Positions 13,095 to 24,674 are shown, counted from the stretch's first letter. The stretch: 64,000 nucleotides of DNA from Solanum dulcamara (GCF_947179165.1 NC_077248.1:14980256-15044255), one strand, 5' to 3'. The notes: generated by a model not told the origin, from the sequence alone. A program made the numbers and translations.

Positions 13095-13256
13095 TTCTTC
13101 AAACAGTAACACAATCGCGAAATTTTAACTCATACGGAGCTCTGATCTGTTGATCTGTCAAACACAAAACAAAAACCTATGAATCAGTGAATCTCATTGC
13201 GATTCTTTGACTCTACATCGAGGATCAACTTCTCACAGTGATAACTGTGACGATCC

Positions 13257-13268
13257 GCTCTGATACCA
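13257..13268 (-). other. Primer-binding site of copia C
   Basis: Minus strand TGGTATCAGAGC, complementary to the 3' end of plant initiator methionine tRNA. It directly abuts the 5' LTR, which fixes the LTR edge and the element's orientation. Confidence 0.85.
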
Positions 13269-13555
13269 TGAAGATAAATGTGAGCTGTACAGATTGAAGA
13301 AAGAAGATGAAGATGAACAGTAAAGAGAAGAGAGAAGAAGCAGAGAAACGAAAGAAGAAAGAGTAAAGTGAGAGAGGAGATATTTTTATTTCTTCAGCTC
13401 AATACTTCTAATTACAATTAGTGTGTATATATATACACTTTGTTATACTAGTTAACTCAAATCAGTTACACTAACAACTTTAACAACTTGTTAGTTACAC
13501 TAACTAATTTCTGATAAAATAACAATTCTACCCTCCAACTAGTTAACTTCTCACA
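13269..13555 (-). repeat. 5' LTR of copia C
   Basis: 287 bp. In the element's direction it starts TGTGAGAAGTTAACTAG and ends TTCA next to the primer-binding site. It includes purine/pyrimidine-rich tracts near the inner edge. No second copy is present, because the element's other end is lost. Confidence 0.75.
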
Positions 13556-14384
13556 ATATAACTACATGTCTCTTTTATTATCGTGAAGCTCAGTTCAAAT
13601 CATTTTTCTAGTTATTTGTTTTTCAGATATCTCCCAAACCTTCTCCCATATATATACATCTTTAAAAATTGGTTAACAGAAGATGAAAAAACTTTCAATG
13701 ATGTTTGATATTTAGACACAAAAATAGTTACATGAAAAAAGAGATTTTATTCATATGGGAACGTTTTATCCTTTAATGTGGACTTTCTAATGCGAATTCA
13801 AATTTAATCGGACTCTAATAAATACTGGACATCGGGTGAAAAACAAAAAAAAAAGATTATATTAATAGAAAAAATTGGAATATAAAAGATATTTTTCTAA
13901 ATAACTTTCACCACCTAATTAAGAGCTGCTACTTATAGGCTAACTAACTGCCTATAGCTGTCATCACTTGGCCACTAATCTCACATAACCACTTATCAAC
14001 AGCCTTCACTATTGTAAGCTTCCATCAAATGTCGTGGCAGAGTTATATTTTTTAATAGCGAAATTTAAAATAAAAAAAAATAAATAGATAAATTATTCGA
14101 AAGGAATTCAATATTTATATATATAAATAAAAAATAATTTTAATCACGAATAAATAATATATAATTACGTGCTAGGCATGTGCTGTGATCACAAATATAG
14201 AACTTTAACAACATTAACAATCAATAATTACGTGTTAGGCATGTGTTGTGATCATATAGGTATTCAACATTTAACTATATTTATTAATCGGGCTCTTATG
14301 CGGGTATTGAATATTGGGTGGAAAATTAAAAAAAAATTAATTGATATTGTCGTCGAAGGACTAAAATAAACGTATACTTCTACA

Positions 14385-14616
14385 GTTTCAATTTATTTGG
14401 CATACTTTGCTTTAAACTTATTTTAAAAAGAATGACTTTTTTAACAACTTTTTTATTTTAATTTTTTACCTGACATATTTAAAAATACAAGATTAATAAA
14501 TATTTTGGTACATTTGATATATATTTAATTTATGATCATGTATAAAATTTAAAAAACTTCTTTATTTTCTTAAATTTTGTATCAAATTAAAATAGATCAA
14601 ATAAATTAAAATAAAT
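14385..14616. mobile_element. MITE-like remnant with AAATTGAAAC-type ends
   Basis: The left edge reads GTTTCAATTTATTTGG and the right edge is its approximate reverse complement (CCAAATAAATTAAAA-like). It is about 230 bp, AT-rich and non-coding. It resembles the widespread Solanaceae elements whose ends read 'tctcaatttatgtga'. Two related copies occur at 16113-16315 and 53154-53414. Confidence 0.5.
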
Positions 14617-14629
14617 AATAAAGAGCTAG

Positions 14630-15010
14630 AGATCCATTGTGGTAATAGGACGGCCACATAGATTATAGTAGAGATCCCATTATAGTACTAATTATTTTTT
14701 TTGGTAAAAGATGACAATAGAACTTAATATGCATCATTACATGGCAATGCGATAGAGCTGCTATTAAATATACGGGTAGGAGTAATTATATTATATTGTT
14801 TTAATATACTAGATGGTTTAAGTAGTCTAATAAAAAGAGTTTCCTCCTTGTCTATATTTAGCTTTTTTGATACAAACAAGGGCGGAATTATCCACTATAC
14901 AAAAGAGTTTTCTGATAGTTTAGACCCCTCCTTAGCTAGCGCGTCTATCACTTGGTTCTTCTCTCGATACCTATACTGGACGGGGGATTTCCCTAACTGG
15001 TGAAGTACAT
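14630..15010 (-). pseudogene. LINE RNase H C-terminal remnant
   Basis: Minus-strand translation from about 15003 gives VQYRYREKNQVIDALAKEGS, then LSENSFV, a stop, and PPLFVSKKLNID. The RE-NQVADALAKEG pattern is the C-terminal end of the RNase H domain in plant non-LTR retrotransposons. Only about 50 codons are recognisable. The downstream AT-rich sequence may be the LINE 3' tail. The upstream part is absent, as usual for 5'-truncated LINE copies, although the upstream cut also lies close to the gene promoter. Confidence 0.6.
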
Positions 15011-15342
15011 TATAGTACTAATTGACATGGAGAATATACAAGCTAGCAATTTATTGGGACTATGACACTATAACAAAATTAAGTTTTACTTGCAACAAAT
15101 AAATACATTAACAAAGAGTATGAAAGCTTTTATCGATATTAATTAATTATCATTAGATCTAATTTCGCTATAGATTTTAGGAATATTTACAAAGAATGTT
15201 AATTACTTTTAAAAATATATGACAATTAAACTATTGTCGTTAATTAATTGAGTAGTATAATAAGTGCATGTCACAAACTTTACAATATTACAGCTGTAAG
15301 TGGACCACTTTGTCATGCCTTGCCTTGATACATTTGGTCACC

Positions 15343-15349
15343 TATTTAA
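15343..15349 (+). promoter_or_regulatory. Candidate TATA element of the tropinone reductase-like gene
   Basis: TATTTAA, 59 bp before the start codon at 15408. Spacing fits a short 5' untranslated region. Position-based inference only. Confidence 0.4.
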
Positions 15350-15407
15350 CACAAAAATATGTTTGCTTAATTCCTATTGAACTACAGTAAATTGGCAAGA
15401 ACCATCA

Positions 15408-15995
15408 ATGGCAGAAAAAAAGGAATCCAATAGTAGTGGAGATGGAAGGTGGACTCTTCAAGGGAAAACTGCCCTTGTTACTGTTGGGGGAGGAAGCACT
15501 ATGACTAAAGTTTGATATGATAATAAATAATGAAAATAAATTAGACACGAGAATTTTACGTGGAAACCCCTCAAACAGATAGAGGGGAAAAACCACGTGG
15601 TAGAAGGATCTTACTATGATAATATGGAAGTACACTGCTCTCAAATACAAGGAGAAAACAACAATTAACATTTTTCTCTTGTAAAAGGAACAACTCACTA
15701 AAGAGGATATTCAATACTACAATATTTATCTTGGCGTATAACTCTCTTTGTGTTCTTACTCTTTTGAATTGTATTTTTGTGGGATGATCTAAATGAGGGC
15801 AAGAGACCCTCTATTTATAGAAAACTAGAAACGCGTAAAATCTGAGTATTGCACCTCCCTTTTTAACTACGCGTTCAAAATGCATTTTGTTCCCTTTTTG
15901 ACTACGCGTTTTGTTTCCTTTTTTGACTACGCATTCAAAACGCATTTTGTAGTATTTGACTATCTTGCGGTTACTGGAGGCACTAAAGGGATAGG
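15408..15995 (+). CDS. Tropinone reductase-like exon 1, interrupted
   Basis: Coding parts are 15408-15481 and 15975-15995 (95 bp after removal of the insertion), starting MAEKKESNSSGDGRW and ending inside the Gly32 codon at the donor GG|GTAAG. The insertion at 15482-15969 plus the duplicated GTTAC lies exactly in the glycine-rich NADPH-binding turn. I chose this start because it is the first ATG after the TATA-like element and gives the family's usual N-terminus before the WxLxGKTALVTGG motif. Confidence 0.8.
15482..15969 (-). mobile_element. Solo LTR of the copia B family inside exon 1
   Basis: Starts TGTTGGGGGAGGAAGCAC and ends TTGCG, the reverse complement of a copia B-type LTR (which starts TGCTAG and ends CCCCAACA). 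Flanks are GTTAC at 15477-15481 and 15970-15974, a perfect 5-bp duplication. Length is 488 bp against 512 and 514 bp for the two LTRs of copia B (26705-27216, 31406-31919). No internal sequence remains. Three imperfect copies of a TTTTTGACTACGCGTT-type unit lie at about 15865-15945. Confidence 0.9.
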
Positions 15996-16112
15996 GTAAG
16001 CTTATTTGAGTTTTATGTGTTTCATATATATATCGATTTTACTTTGTTTATCTTTTTTAGTTAGTATACATTGATTATATATTGATTATACACGGTCATA
16101 TACATATTTTAT

Positions 16113-16315
16113 ATGTCTCAATTTATATGATGTAGTTTGACTTGACACGAAGTTTGAGAAATAAAGGACTTTTGAAACTTATGTCAAAAATAAGTTAAGT
16201 CATAGATGTTTGTGTAGATATAAATTATTTCATTCAGAATAAGATAGGAGTATGTCATTACTTTTGAGATTGACTAAAAAGAAAAATGAGTCATACAAAT
16301 TGGGATAGAGGAGTA
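16113..16315. mobile_element. MITE remnant in intron 1
   Basis: Left end TGTCTCAATTTATATGATG, right end TCATACAAATTGGGATAGAG; these are inverted copies with mismatches. Non-coding, about 200 bp, and of the Stowaway-like kind common in Solanaceae introns. Confidence 0.55.
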
Positions 16316-16906
16316 TTAATTATATTATATATTATATATGAATTATACATATGTTTTATACATCCACCGGCAATTCCTAGTTTAAACGGTTGGGTGAGCA
16401 ACTATTCAATTTATGTTTTTCTTTAATTTTATGAATTCTAAATTTTAAGACAACAACATTAAGTGTTAGTGACTGAGTTCTGAATTTAATTTTTATATGT
16501 ATTTCGTAGATTTATTAATACCAATGCAGGGTTTGGATGAAAGCTTTTGCATTCAGCAGAACCGTACGTACTCTTCTATCTCCCCTCCTACGTGTAATTT
16601 AATCTATAATAGCGCAAATTATTTATTTTATTTTCGAGAAATTAATTTCACTTATTATGAATAGTTATATGTTATTATGAAAAAGAAATCTTCTTTTAAA
16701 GTGTTAAATCCTTTACTTAGACCACATAATTATTTTATTTGGAAACAGTGATATTGTTTTTCTGCGTTACTCTTTTTTTTTTTTACTAATTTTGTTATAT
16801 TTTACTTGAATTGAAGATCTATCGAAAACAATAGCATACACATCACCTTCCTCAGAATTACACTAAGTTTATTATTATTATTATTTTTCTTTGGATCGAA
16901 AAATAG

Positions 16907-17114
16907 GCATGCCATAGTAGAAGAATTAGCTGGATTTGGTGCAACAGTTTATACATCTTGTCGAAATCAAGAACAACTTGATCAGTGTTTAGAGAAATGG
17001 AGAGGCAAGGGGTACAAAGTAGAAGGATGTGTATGTCACTTGAGTTTAAGACCCAAAAGAGATATGCTTATGGAGAAAGTTATCAATTTTTTCCAAGTAA
17101 AGCTCAACATTCTA
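16907..17114 (+). CDS. Tropinone reductase-like exon 2
   Basis: 208 bp, acceptor ATAG|GCATGCC and donor CTA|GTAAGA, open throughout. It encodes residues 32-101 of the conceptual protein: [17 protein letters not shown] at the second beta strand and the cofactor-selectivity segment (CRN), then [17 protein letters not shown] and the strand ending KLNIL. The Arg after TSC would contact the NADPH phosphate in relatives. The VC-H-LS histidine replaces the usual aspartate that packs against the adenine. Confidence 0.85.
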
Positions 17115-17446
17115 GTAAGATTTTTTTCTTGAAAGAATTTTACTACTTTCTTCATTTCAACTTACGTGATACATTTTAGTTGGATTTAAAGTTAAAGAAA
17201 AAAGAAAAACCTATGAAAACTTATGATTAGGGCCGGGAAGCCAGATAGGTACAAGGAGTGCATCCAAACCTACTTCAGTAAACATTACATCATATATACA
17301 AAGGCTAAAATTATTCGAAGTGTATATATAATAGATATTAAATTCTCTGACTTTTTCGTATATTTACTTCTTCATATTTTTAAACACCCTTAATGAAAAT
17401 TTTGTCTCAACTTCTATAATTTGTAATAGACTAATGTATAAGTCAT

Positions 17447-17690
17447 TGTTAAAATTGACAAGATTCTAGATAGTCTTAATGTAGAAATTTGGTAGGTGAA
17501 AGTTTGGTAAACTTAGTAGGTTTAAAGTTTGGTAAACTTTGACATCTTGACAAAATGTGATGTCATGGATAACATCAAGAGCAAAAATTTATTCCTATAA
17601 ATAGGTAGCTCTTGATTCATTTGAAGCACACGTCAAAAACATTTATATCTTGTCTTCTCATATCTTGTATTTCCAAATACTTTGTAGTAG
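17447..17690 (+). repeat. 5' LTR of copia A, truncated
   Basis: Matches the 3' LTR from its first base to about 17665, including TGATGTCATGGAT and the TATA-like TATAAATAG near 17598, then diverges. About 165 bp of LTR and the primer-binding site are missing before gag. Confidence 0.75.
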
Positions 17691-17710
17691 AAGAGGAAGA
17701 ACAAGTAAAA

Positions 17711-18390
17711 ATGAGTTTCATGAAGTTTGAAATTGATAAATTTAGTGGGCGCAACAACTTCAATATCTAAAAAATTCAGATGATGGCATTACTGCAGAGG
17801 GAAGGTTCAATACATGCTATTAACGGAAAGTACCCCGATAACACATCGATTTCTGATAAGGCAAAAATTGAAGGAGATGCATTGAGTGTTATCCAACTAT
17901 CCCTTGCACCTAACTTGCTCTATGAAATGAGTACAAGTACCGAGGAGACAGCCAAATAGTTATGAGATAGGTTGGAAGGGCTTTACCAGTACCAGTCGGT
18001 TACAACAAGGATGTTGTTACAATGGCGTCTTCACACATTTAAGATGGAGTCAGGTACTTTATTGCAAAACCATCTAAATGCATTCAATAAACTTGTGATG
18101 GACTTATAGATTGGCGGAATTAAGAAGGATGAGAAGACGCTTGCATGTGCTTTGCTATTTTTATTGACTTCAAAATATCATGATATTGAGAATTCAATGA
18201 TGTATAGCAAGGCACCAATCACTCTTGAGCAAGTGCGACAAGCACTTAACTCTTGTGATGTGCGAAGGCATTTTGAAGGAGACAAAGATGATGAAGCTAA
18301 TGGGCTCTTTGTAAGAGGTCATACTAGCTAACATGGAAGAAGGACCAAATCAAAGCACAGATCAAAATCTCGTGTGAACAAGAAGAATGT
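17711..18390 (+). pseudogene. Copia A gag, left part
   Basis: Starts at ATG 17711 (MSFMKFEIDKFSGRNNF) and keeps the UBN2-like gag layout: LLQREGSIHAINGKYPD, LSVIQLSLAPNLLYEMS, LEGLYQYQSVTTRMLLQ, KAPITLEQVRQALNS. In-frame stops occur (after FNI, after TAK, after VMDL). It ends in the basic segment before the zinc knuckle, where the solo LTR is inserted. The knuckle resumes at 21389 as YWGCHKKGH with the first cysteine changed to tyrosine. Confidence 0.8.
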
Positions 18391-18847
18391 TGTTATATCC
18401 CGTATTTTATATGGTTGGATATTTTAAAATAGCCGTGGTAAAGTGAAGGGAATGACCATCTTCCAAAATTTATTTTAATATACAAGTTGGTTATGAATAT
18501 TATTTATGAACATTAATAGTGTAGAAATATTGGGAAAGGCAAAGGGCAAAAAGGAAAATTCGCAAAGTAGCCTATGGTAATATTGTGGAAGGCTAGGGGT
18601 AAAACGGGAATTTCACAAAGTGTTCAAGAAAGTTCTTGAAAGATCAAAGTGTTCAATAAAATTCATGTAGGGGTGCACTCTTTTATGGCCATGTGATGAA
18701 AATATATGAACCAAAGTGTACATGGCAAGACAATTAAGTCATTTTTATTTTTTTTTAAAGAAGATTCTAGAAACAAATGGAGAAGGGGTCATGTGTCTAT
18801 ATTCATATTTGAGGGACTTATTTTCAAATATGGATAAGTGGTGGAAG

Positions 18848-18891
<44 letters not shown>

Positions 18892-21388
18892 ATTATGACT
18901 CATTAGGGTCATTCTTATCCCAAGAGAATTCTAGAAAATTCAAGAGGAAGAGGAGAAGAGAAACTTGAAGCTAGAGAGAGAGAGAGCTCGGTTTTGGGGG
19001 AGAAAAAAAGAGGTAAGTCTCCGATTTCATTTCGTGAATTAATTATATAGGGTATACTAAGATTTTATGAAGGTATTGGTAATGTAAATTTATGGTTTGG
19101 AGCAGCCCAAAATGTTACCAAACAGCCCTAAAATTTTAGCCGTACTACGAGAGCTTCCGAGGCAAGTTTTGGTGAGTTTTGGTGAATTTTGAGCAAGGTA
19201 AGGTTTTATATTTCAATTGAAGTTTATGAGGTTGTTATGGGGTATGTTAAATGTATTAAATGATGCTGAAAGTGAAAAAATGTATAAGGATGCTTGACGT
19301 TAGAAACAACTAAATGGAAGTCGTAGTAGTTAAATTGAAGTTGCGTAGTGTGTTGTCGTTGTGGTGCTGCGGTTGAAGCTAGTTGGGTTGCGTGTTGCAG
19401 GGATTTAAAGTGTTTTAAAAAGGGTATGGTTGCTGCTGGTTTCAACCACATGACCCCCCGTTTGGGATGGTTAAAAATTTTATGAAATAAAGGTTAAAAA
19501 CTCTATTTTGGTATCGTAAATTTTGAGCTAGTTGTTTGGAGTTGTATTGTGGGATATTGAAGTGATTTAATGGTATATGTGCTTCTAGTTGTTGTTGTTG
19601 GATGGTTTTTGATATTGTGTCCGAGTTGAAATCTCGGGAATGGTGTATTTACAGGGGAAGTGCTCTCGAAATTTCGATAGAAAAAAAATGTTAGTTTAGG
19701 ATGAGAATCTTGGATATCTACAGCTAATGTTTGCATTCGTTATCATTGTTATAGATTTTTTGGGAAGGTCAAGATTTAAGTGTGATTGACTAAGGAAACG
19801 GACAAGGTATGTAAGGCTTACTCTTTTCTTTATGATTTCATAAGTGCTTCCATATTTTCTTTGTTTTCAAAAGCCAGGTGTCAATGGTCCCAAGGAAATG
19901 ACTACTTTTCCTACAACCCGTCAATGTTTTCCAAAATGTCTATAGTTTCCCAAAACAAAGGTTTACAGTATTACAAGCTTTTATGACAATAATGATGGAT
20001 ATGTTTTACAACGACATTGATGATGTCGATGATGCAAATATGTCTATGATGGCTATGATAAGAACGGCTTCATGTATGTAAGGTTTACCCTTATTTCTCC
20101 TGGCATGTTTTGACATAAGTATATAGAGCTACTCTTTCTTTTGGCATGGGTTTTATGAAACAAGTATATGACATTTTATACAATTTTAAGGAAGTCCTAT
20201 TCGTAGAGCCACTAGGATGACCAATTTTCTTGAGTTTCCAAAGGATATTTTCTCGTGCTTAGATACGTGTATATGATTCCAAAAATTTTATTTTGATATA
20301 ATCCATGGTAATTTTTGAAAGATACTTGACATGACTCTTGTCTTAATTTTTGAATCATAGCTCATTCCAATTATTCTACGAGTCTTGAAAATTGGTCCTA
20401 TGTGCATATGTATACGATTTGGCGTCTTACGAGATTGTGACCTTATTCTACGTTCTCTTAATATTATCCTTCGTGGATAGTCTCATCTTATAATAATTAT
20501 TCCTTCAAGGTGAGACAAAGCGACCATGGTTAGTCTATAATACAATCGGAGGTTACCGACCTTCCATCACTCAGATAGATACATGACTTTTGTTGAGCTC
20601 TCCTGCATGCTATATATATGTATATGTATATGTAAATTGGGGATATGGGGAAGGTTCATATGTGGCGTTATAGACGCATTGCCACTTGGTCAGTTGGCGT
20701 AATTTTCATCTCGGATGCGGGATGCCCGAACGCGGGACATATGTGGGCGATATGACATGTTCTATTTTCTATGGATATGAAAAAGAAATGTTTTTAAAGG
20801 AAAAGACAAGCATGTATGGCATTCGTCCTAAAAGGCACTCATATGTACAAGTTACTCTCTTATCTCACTATATGTTCTATGATTTTATGATATAGTTGTT
20901 CATACCTTATGTTCTTTGTTATGCTGATTTTCATGCCTTACATACTCGGTACATTACTCGTACTGACCCCCTTATCTCCGGGGGTTGTGTTTTATGCCGT
21001 GCAGGTACACCCGGACGAGTAGAAGCTATTATAGAAGATATTCCAACGGGGTTAGCAACTCCACTTGTTCCTGGAGTGCTGCTTAGTCACAGTATATGTG
21101 CTATGGTGTTTCGTTCGAAGTTAGAGACTTTGCAACAGAGTCGTGGGTATACAGTGTCAGTTTTGTAAGCGGCGTCACCAGCCAATATGTTATTATGTCG
21201 TATGTCACGAGTTTTATGGGATGATAGATTTTGGAAAGAAAGATTCACAAAGCTTAGCTATGTTTTTTACATTTATTTTGATGTACAAGTCTAAATAGAT
21301 TAAGTATGTAATATGAGGTAATGGGTTTGCTCAACTCCGAGCATAGGGTCGGGTGCCCATCACACCCTATTAAGATCGGGGTGTGACA
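18391..21388 (+). mobile_element. Gypsy solo LTR, 3.0 kb, nested in copia A gag
   Basis: Starts TGTTATATCCCGTATTTT and ends GATCGGGGTGTGACA, flanked by AATGT (18386-18390) and AATGC (21389-21393), a 5-bp duplication with one change. Same family as the 5' LTR of gypsy G (59384-62251): both share the segment around TACTCGGTACAT, CGTACTGACCCCCTT and GCAGGTACA (20940-21010 and 61705-61775). No coding region. The small open frames in it (for example 20686-21168) are chance. Confidence 0.9.
18848..18892. repeat. (TA)n(TG)n microsatellite
   Basis: About ten TA units followed by about ten TG units, inside the solo LTR. Confidence 0.95.
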
Positions 21389-22560
21389 AATGCGGAGTAT
21401 TGGGGCTGTCACAAGAAGGGACACTTAGAAATAATGCAACTTGTAAAATAATTGGCATTGGTTCAATTCGGGTTCACTGCCATGATGGAATCGTGAGGAC
21501 TATTACGTAAGTCTGTCATGTTCTTGATCTAAAGAAGAATTTGATATCCTTGGGTACTCTAGATATTCAAGGCTACAAGTACATGAGCAAGAGAGGTACA
21601 ATGAAGGTGGCTAAAGGTTCTTTAGTCATGCTGAAGGCCAAGCTGGAGGATGGCTTTTACACACTTGCAGGAAGTACCATTGTTGGCTCTATTAATGCAT
21701 CTACAATGCAGTAGTTATCTGATAATGACAAGGCAAGACTATGACTCATGAGACTGCGCCATATGAGCGCACAAGGACTAGAGATGTTGAGAAAACACAA
21801 CCTTTTGAACAGTGAGAATATTAGCACACTTGAATTTTGTGAGCATTGCATCCTAGGGAACCAGAAGAAGGTCAGTTTCAGCACTAGCAAACACAAGATG
21901 GGAAGAGTGCTAGACTACATCTATTCAAATTTATAGGGTCCCTCTCAGCTTTCATCAAAGGGAGAAAATAGGTATCTTCTCACATTTATTGATGATTTTT
22001 CACGAAAGATTTGTGTGCATTTCTTGAAGGCAAAAAGTGATGCTTTTGAAGCATTTCAAGAATGGAAGATTTTGGTTGAGAATCAAATGGAAAAAGAAAT
22101 TAAGTATCTTCGCACAGATAATGGATTGGAGTTTTACAGTGAAGAGTTCAATAATTTCTTCAAGGTTCATGAGATTGCAAGACATAAGACGGTCAGGCAC
22201 ATACCATAGCAGAATGGAGTTGCCGAGAGAATGAACAGAACTCTTCTTGAGAAGGTTCGTTGTATGCTCTTACAAGCCAAAATGTCTAAAGTGCTTAGGG
22301 TTGAAGCAGTTCACACTATTTCTCATATTGTCAATTGATCTCCAGCATCAGCAATTGACTTTAAGACTCCGAATAAGGTATGGTCAGGTGAACCCTCTAA
22401 CTATTCATACATGCGAATATTTAGGTGTCCAGCTTATTATCATGTTAATGAAGGAATGCTTGAACCAAGGGCCAAAAGGCTATATTCGTAGGGTATGTAG
22501 ATGGAGTAAAAGGGTACAAACTTTGGTGTTTATCTTTACTCAAATTTGTAGTTAGTAGAG
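21389..22560 (+). pseudogene. Copia A gag knuckle, pre-integrase region and integrase
   Basis: After the nested LTR the frame reads YWGCHKKGHL and then, within about 15 codons, jumps to the post-protease segment (IGSIRVHCHDGIVRTIT), so the protease active site is deleted. Pre-integrase motifs follow (LRHMSAQGLEML, FCEHCILGNQKKVSF) and the integrase core (FLTFIDDFSRKICVHFLKAK, YLRTDNGLEFYSEEF, NGVAERMNRTLLEKVR). Stops at 21714-21745 and about 22208, plus a shift near 22250, break it. Confidence 0.8.
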
Positions 22561-22859
22561 ATGTTACCTTTGATGAATCTTTTATACTTGATCCTCGTAA
22601 AGTTTTTGTGGAGTTATCAAGAAATAAAAAAAACAACCAGGTGAAGCTCCGGTGGAGCATACCAATGAAAAGGATCAAGAGACTCAAGTTGATAAGTTAA
22701 AAGATGCAGATCTTGAAGAAATACTGTTCATGAACCATACACAATTGCGAAGGGAAGGGACAAAAGGCATATATGGAAACCAAAACATCTTATAAATTAA
22801 GAAAATCTGATTGCATATAAGTTTGTAGCTATAGAAGAAGAGATTAAAGAACTCAAGCC

Positions 22860-23640
22860 CTATTTGTATGTTGAAGCAACTTCTTGCAAAGATGCTACAC
22901 AATGGCGATTAGCCATGATGGAAAAGATGGAGTCTCTTCACAAAAATAAGACATGGGTCTTAGTTGAAAGGCCAAATGGGAAGAAGACAATTGGATGCAA
23001 ATGGATCTACAGAAAGAAAGAAGGTATTCTAGAAGTGAAAGATGCTAGGTTCAAGGTGAGATTGGTTGCAAAGGGTTTCAGTCAGAAGGAGGGAATTGAC
23101 TATAATGAGATCTTCTCTCCAGTAGTGAAACATAACTCAATTCACGTGCTACTAGCATTGGTTGCACAATTTGATTTGGAGATTCAATAGCTTGATGCCA
23201 AAATTGCTTTCTTACATGATGATCTAGAAGAGACAATCTATATGGAATGGCCTAAAGGTTTTCTAGATAAGGGAAAACAAGATCATGTATGCCAACTGAA
23301 GAAGTCTTTGTATGGTTTGAAGCAACCCCTAGACAGTGGTACAAAAGGTTTGATGCATTCATGACTACACATAGATTCTTGAGGAATGCATTTGATAGTT
23401 GTATGTATCACAAGAAAATGTCTAGTAATTGTATGATTTATTTACTATTGTATGTTAATGATATGCTTATTGCTGCTAACAACATCACAGAGATAAATAT
23501 TTTGAAGAAATTATTGAGTAAGGAATTTGACATGAAGAATTTGAGAGATGCAAAGAAAATTCTTGGAATAGAGATTTCAAGAGAAGATGGTGTTGTACAT
23601 CTGAGAGAAGAGGTACATCAAAAAAGTTCTTGAGAGATTC
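22860..23640 (+). pseudogene. Copia A reverse transcriptase
   Basis: RT blocks: EATSCKDATQWRLAMMEKME and GCKWIYRKKEG (22870-23030), RFKVRLVAKGFSQKEGIDYN (23049-23108), [18 protein letters not shown] after a stop at 23188, [10 protein letters not shown] with a frameshift, then LLLYVNDMLIAANNI near 23450-23490. The catalytic YVDD is YVND, which removes one metal-binding aspartate. Together with the stop and shifts this is a dead enzyme. Confidence 0.85.
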
Positions 23641-24440
23641 AATATGCAGATGAGCAAGCCTGTAAGTATACCGTTAGCTTCTCATTTTAAGCTTTCAGAG
23701 TTACAAACGCCTCAGTCGGGGGATGAGGTGGAACATATGTCAAAAGTTTCTTATGCTAGTGCAATTGGTAGCATTATATATGTTATGGTATGCACACGTC
23801 CAGATATTTTTCAATATATAAGTGTGGTAAGTAGGTACATGGCAAATCTAGGAAAAAGGCATTGGGAAGCTGTCAAATAGATATTGAGATATCTCAAAGG
23901 AGCTTCTGATATTGGCCTAACCTTTCAAAAAAGTGAAGGCATTTCAGTTTTCGATTATGTGGATTCTGAATATGCAGGGAATCTTGATAGAAGAAGGTCC
24001 ACAACTGGATACATCTTTACTCTCGTTGGCAGTGCCGTTAGTTGAAAATCAACTTTACATCAATTGTCATTTTGTCAACAACAGAGGCAGAATATATGGT
24101 AGCAATAAAAGCAGTGAAAGAAGCTATCTGATTGAAAGATTTGGTGGTAGAATTGAGTTTGGTTCAACTGGAATCAACTCTAAGATGTGACAAACAAAAT
24201 GTTATTCATTTGATTAAAAATCAAAGATTTCATGAGCGCACCAAATTTATTGATGTCAGATTCCATTTCATTCGAGATGTCATTGAAGAGGGAGGTATCA
24301 AGGTTGAAAAGGTTTGAAGAGGGAGTTATCAAGGTCGAGAAGGTTATCACAGACGATAACGCTGCAGACATGCTGACCAAGTTAGTCCCGCTTGCCAAGT
24401 TTGCACACTGCAAAGACTTGGTGGGAGTATGCATCAACTG
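23641..24440 (+). pseudogene. Copia A RNase H
   Basis: C-terminal RNase H. Visible: MSKPVSIPLASHFKLSE, KVSYASAIGSIIYVMVCTRP, VVSRYMANLGKRHWEAVK, the YVDSEYAGNLDRRRSTTGY segment in another frame (23955-24013), and the final HFIRDVIEEGGIKVEK and ADMLTKLVPLAKFAHC. A short duplication of the GGIKVEKV coding segment (about 24290-24345) disturbs the end. Several frame changes. Confidence 0.8.
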
Positions 24441-24674
24441 ATGCAAACTCTGGGAGAACAACTACTAGGTGGATCTAGTGTGTTCAACAAAGGTTTGATT
24501 CTTTTTTTTCTTACAGCGGAATTGCCCAGTAAGCTTAGAATTTTTGGCCGAAGTTGTTCATACGCATGCTCGGAACGCAAACCATGGTGGAGATTGAAAG
24601 AGTTGAGGTTGAAGACACAAACAAAAGTTGTTGAAAGAAAGTTGAAAATGGAGAATCTTGTCAAGGTGGAGATT

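Larger units (their letters stand above)
8966..13555 (-). mobile_element. Ty1/copia element C, 3'-truncated
   Basis: Minus-strand copia element in the order 5' LTR (13555-13269), primer-binding site, gag, protease, integrase, reverse transcriptase, start of RNase H. It is cut inside RNase H near 8966, where the X-family LTR begins, and its 3' LTR is absent from the window. That truncation coincides with the proposed rearrangement breakpoint. Every domain carries stops or frameshifts. The gag and polyprotein style (GVENYTLWSHL, CWYxP-type integrase, YVDDM) is that of common plant copia elements. Confidence 0.85.
13556..15407. other. Upstream region of the tropinone reductase-like gene
   Basis: AT-rich host DNA with no host coding region. 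It contains an approximate 30-bp direct repeat (14165-14194 and 14228-14257), a MITE remnant and a LINE remnant listed separately. Just before the gene, TATTTAA (15343-15349) lies 59 bp upstream of the start codon and is a plausible TATA element. Confidence 0.5.

Noticed and set aside
15482..15969. The exon 1 insertion acting as a spliced intron
   Set aside because: Its boundaries are TG...CG with a target duplication, not GT-AG, and retention of one GTTAC copy would be needed; only RNA evidence could revive the idea.
20686..21168. Two adjacent open frames with starts
   Set aside because: Inside the solo LTR of the G family; the corresponding part of the G 5' LTR does not encode a similar protein.
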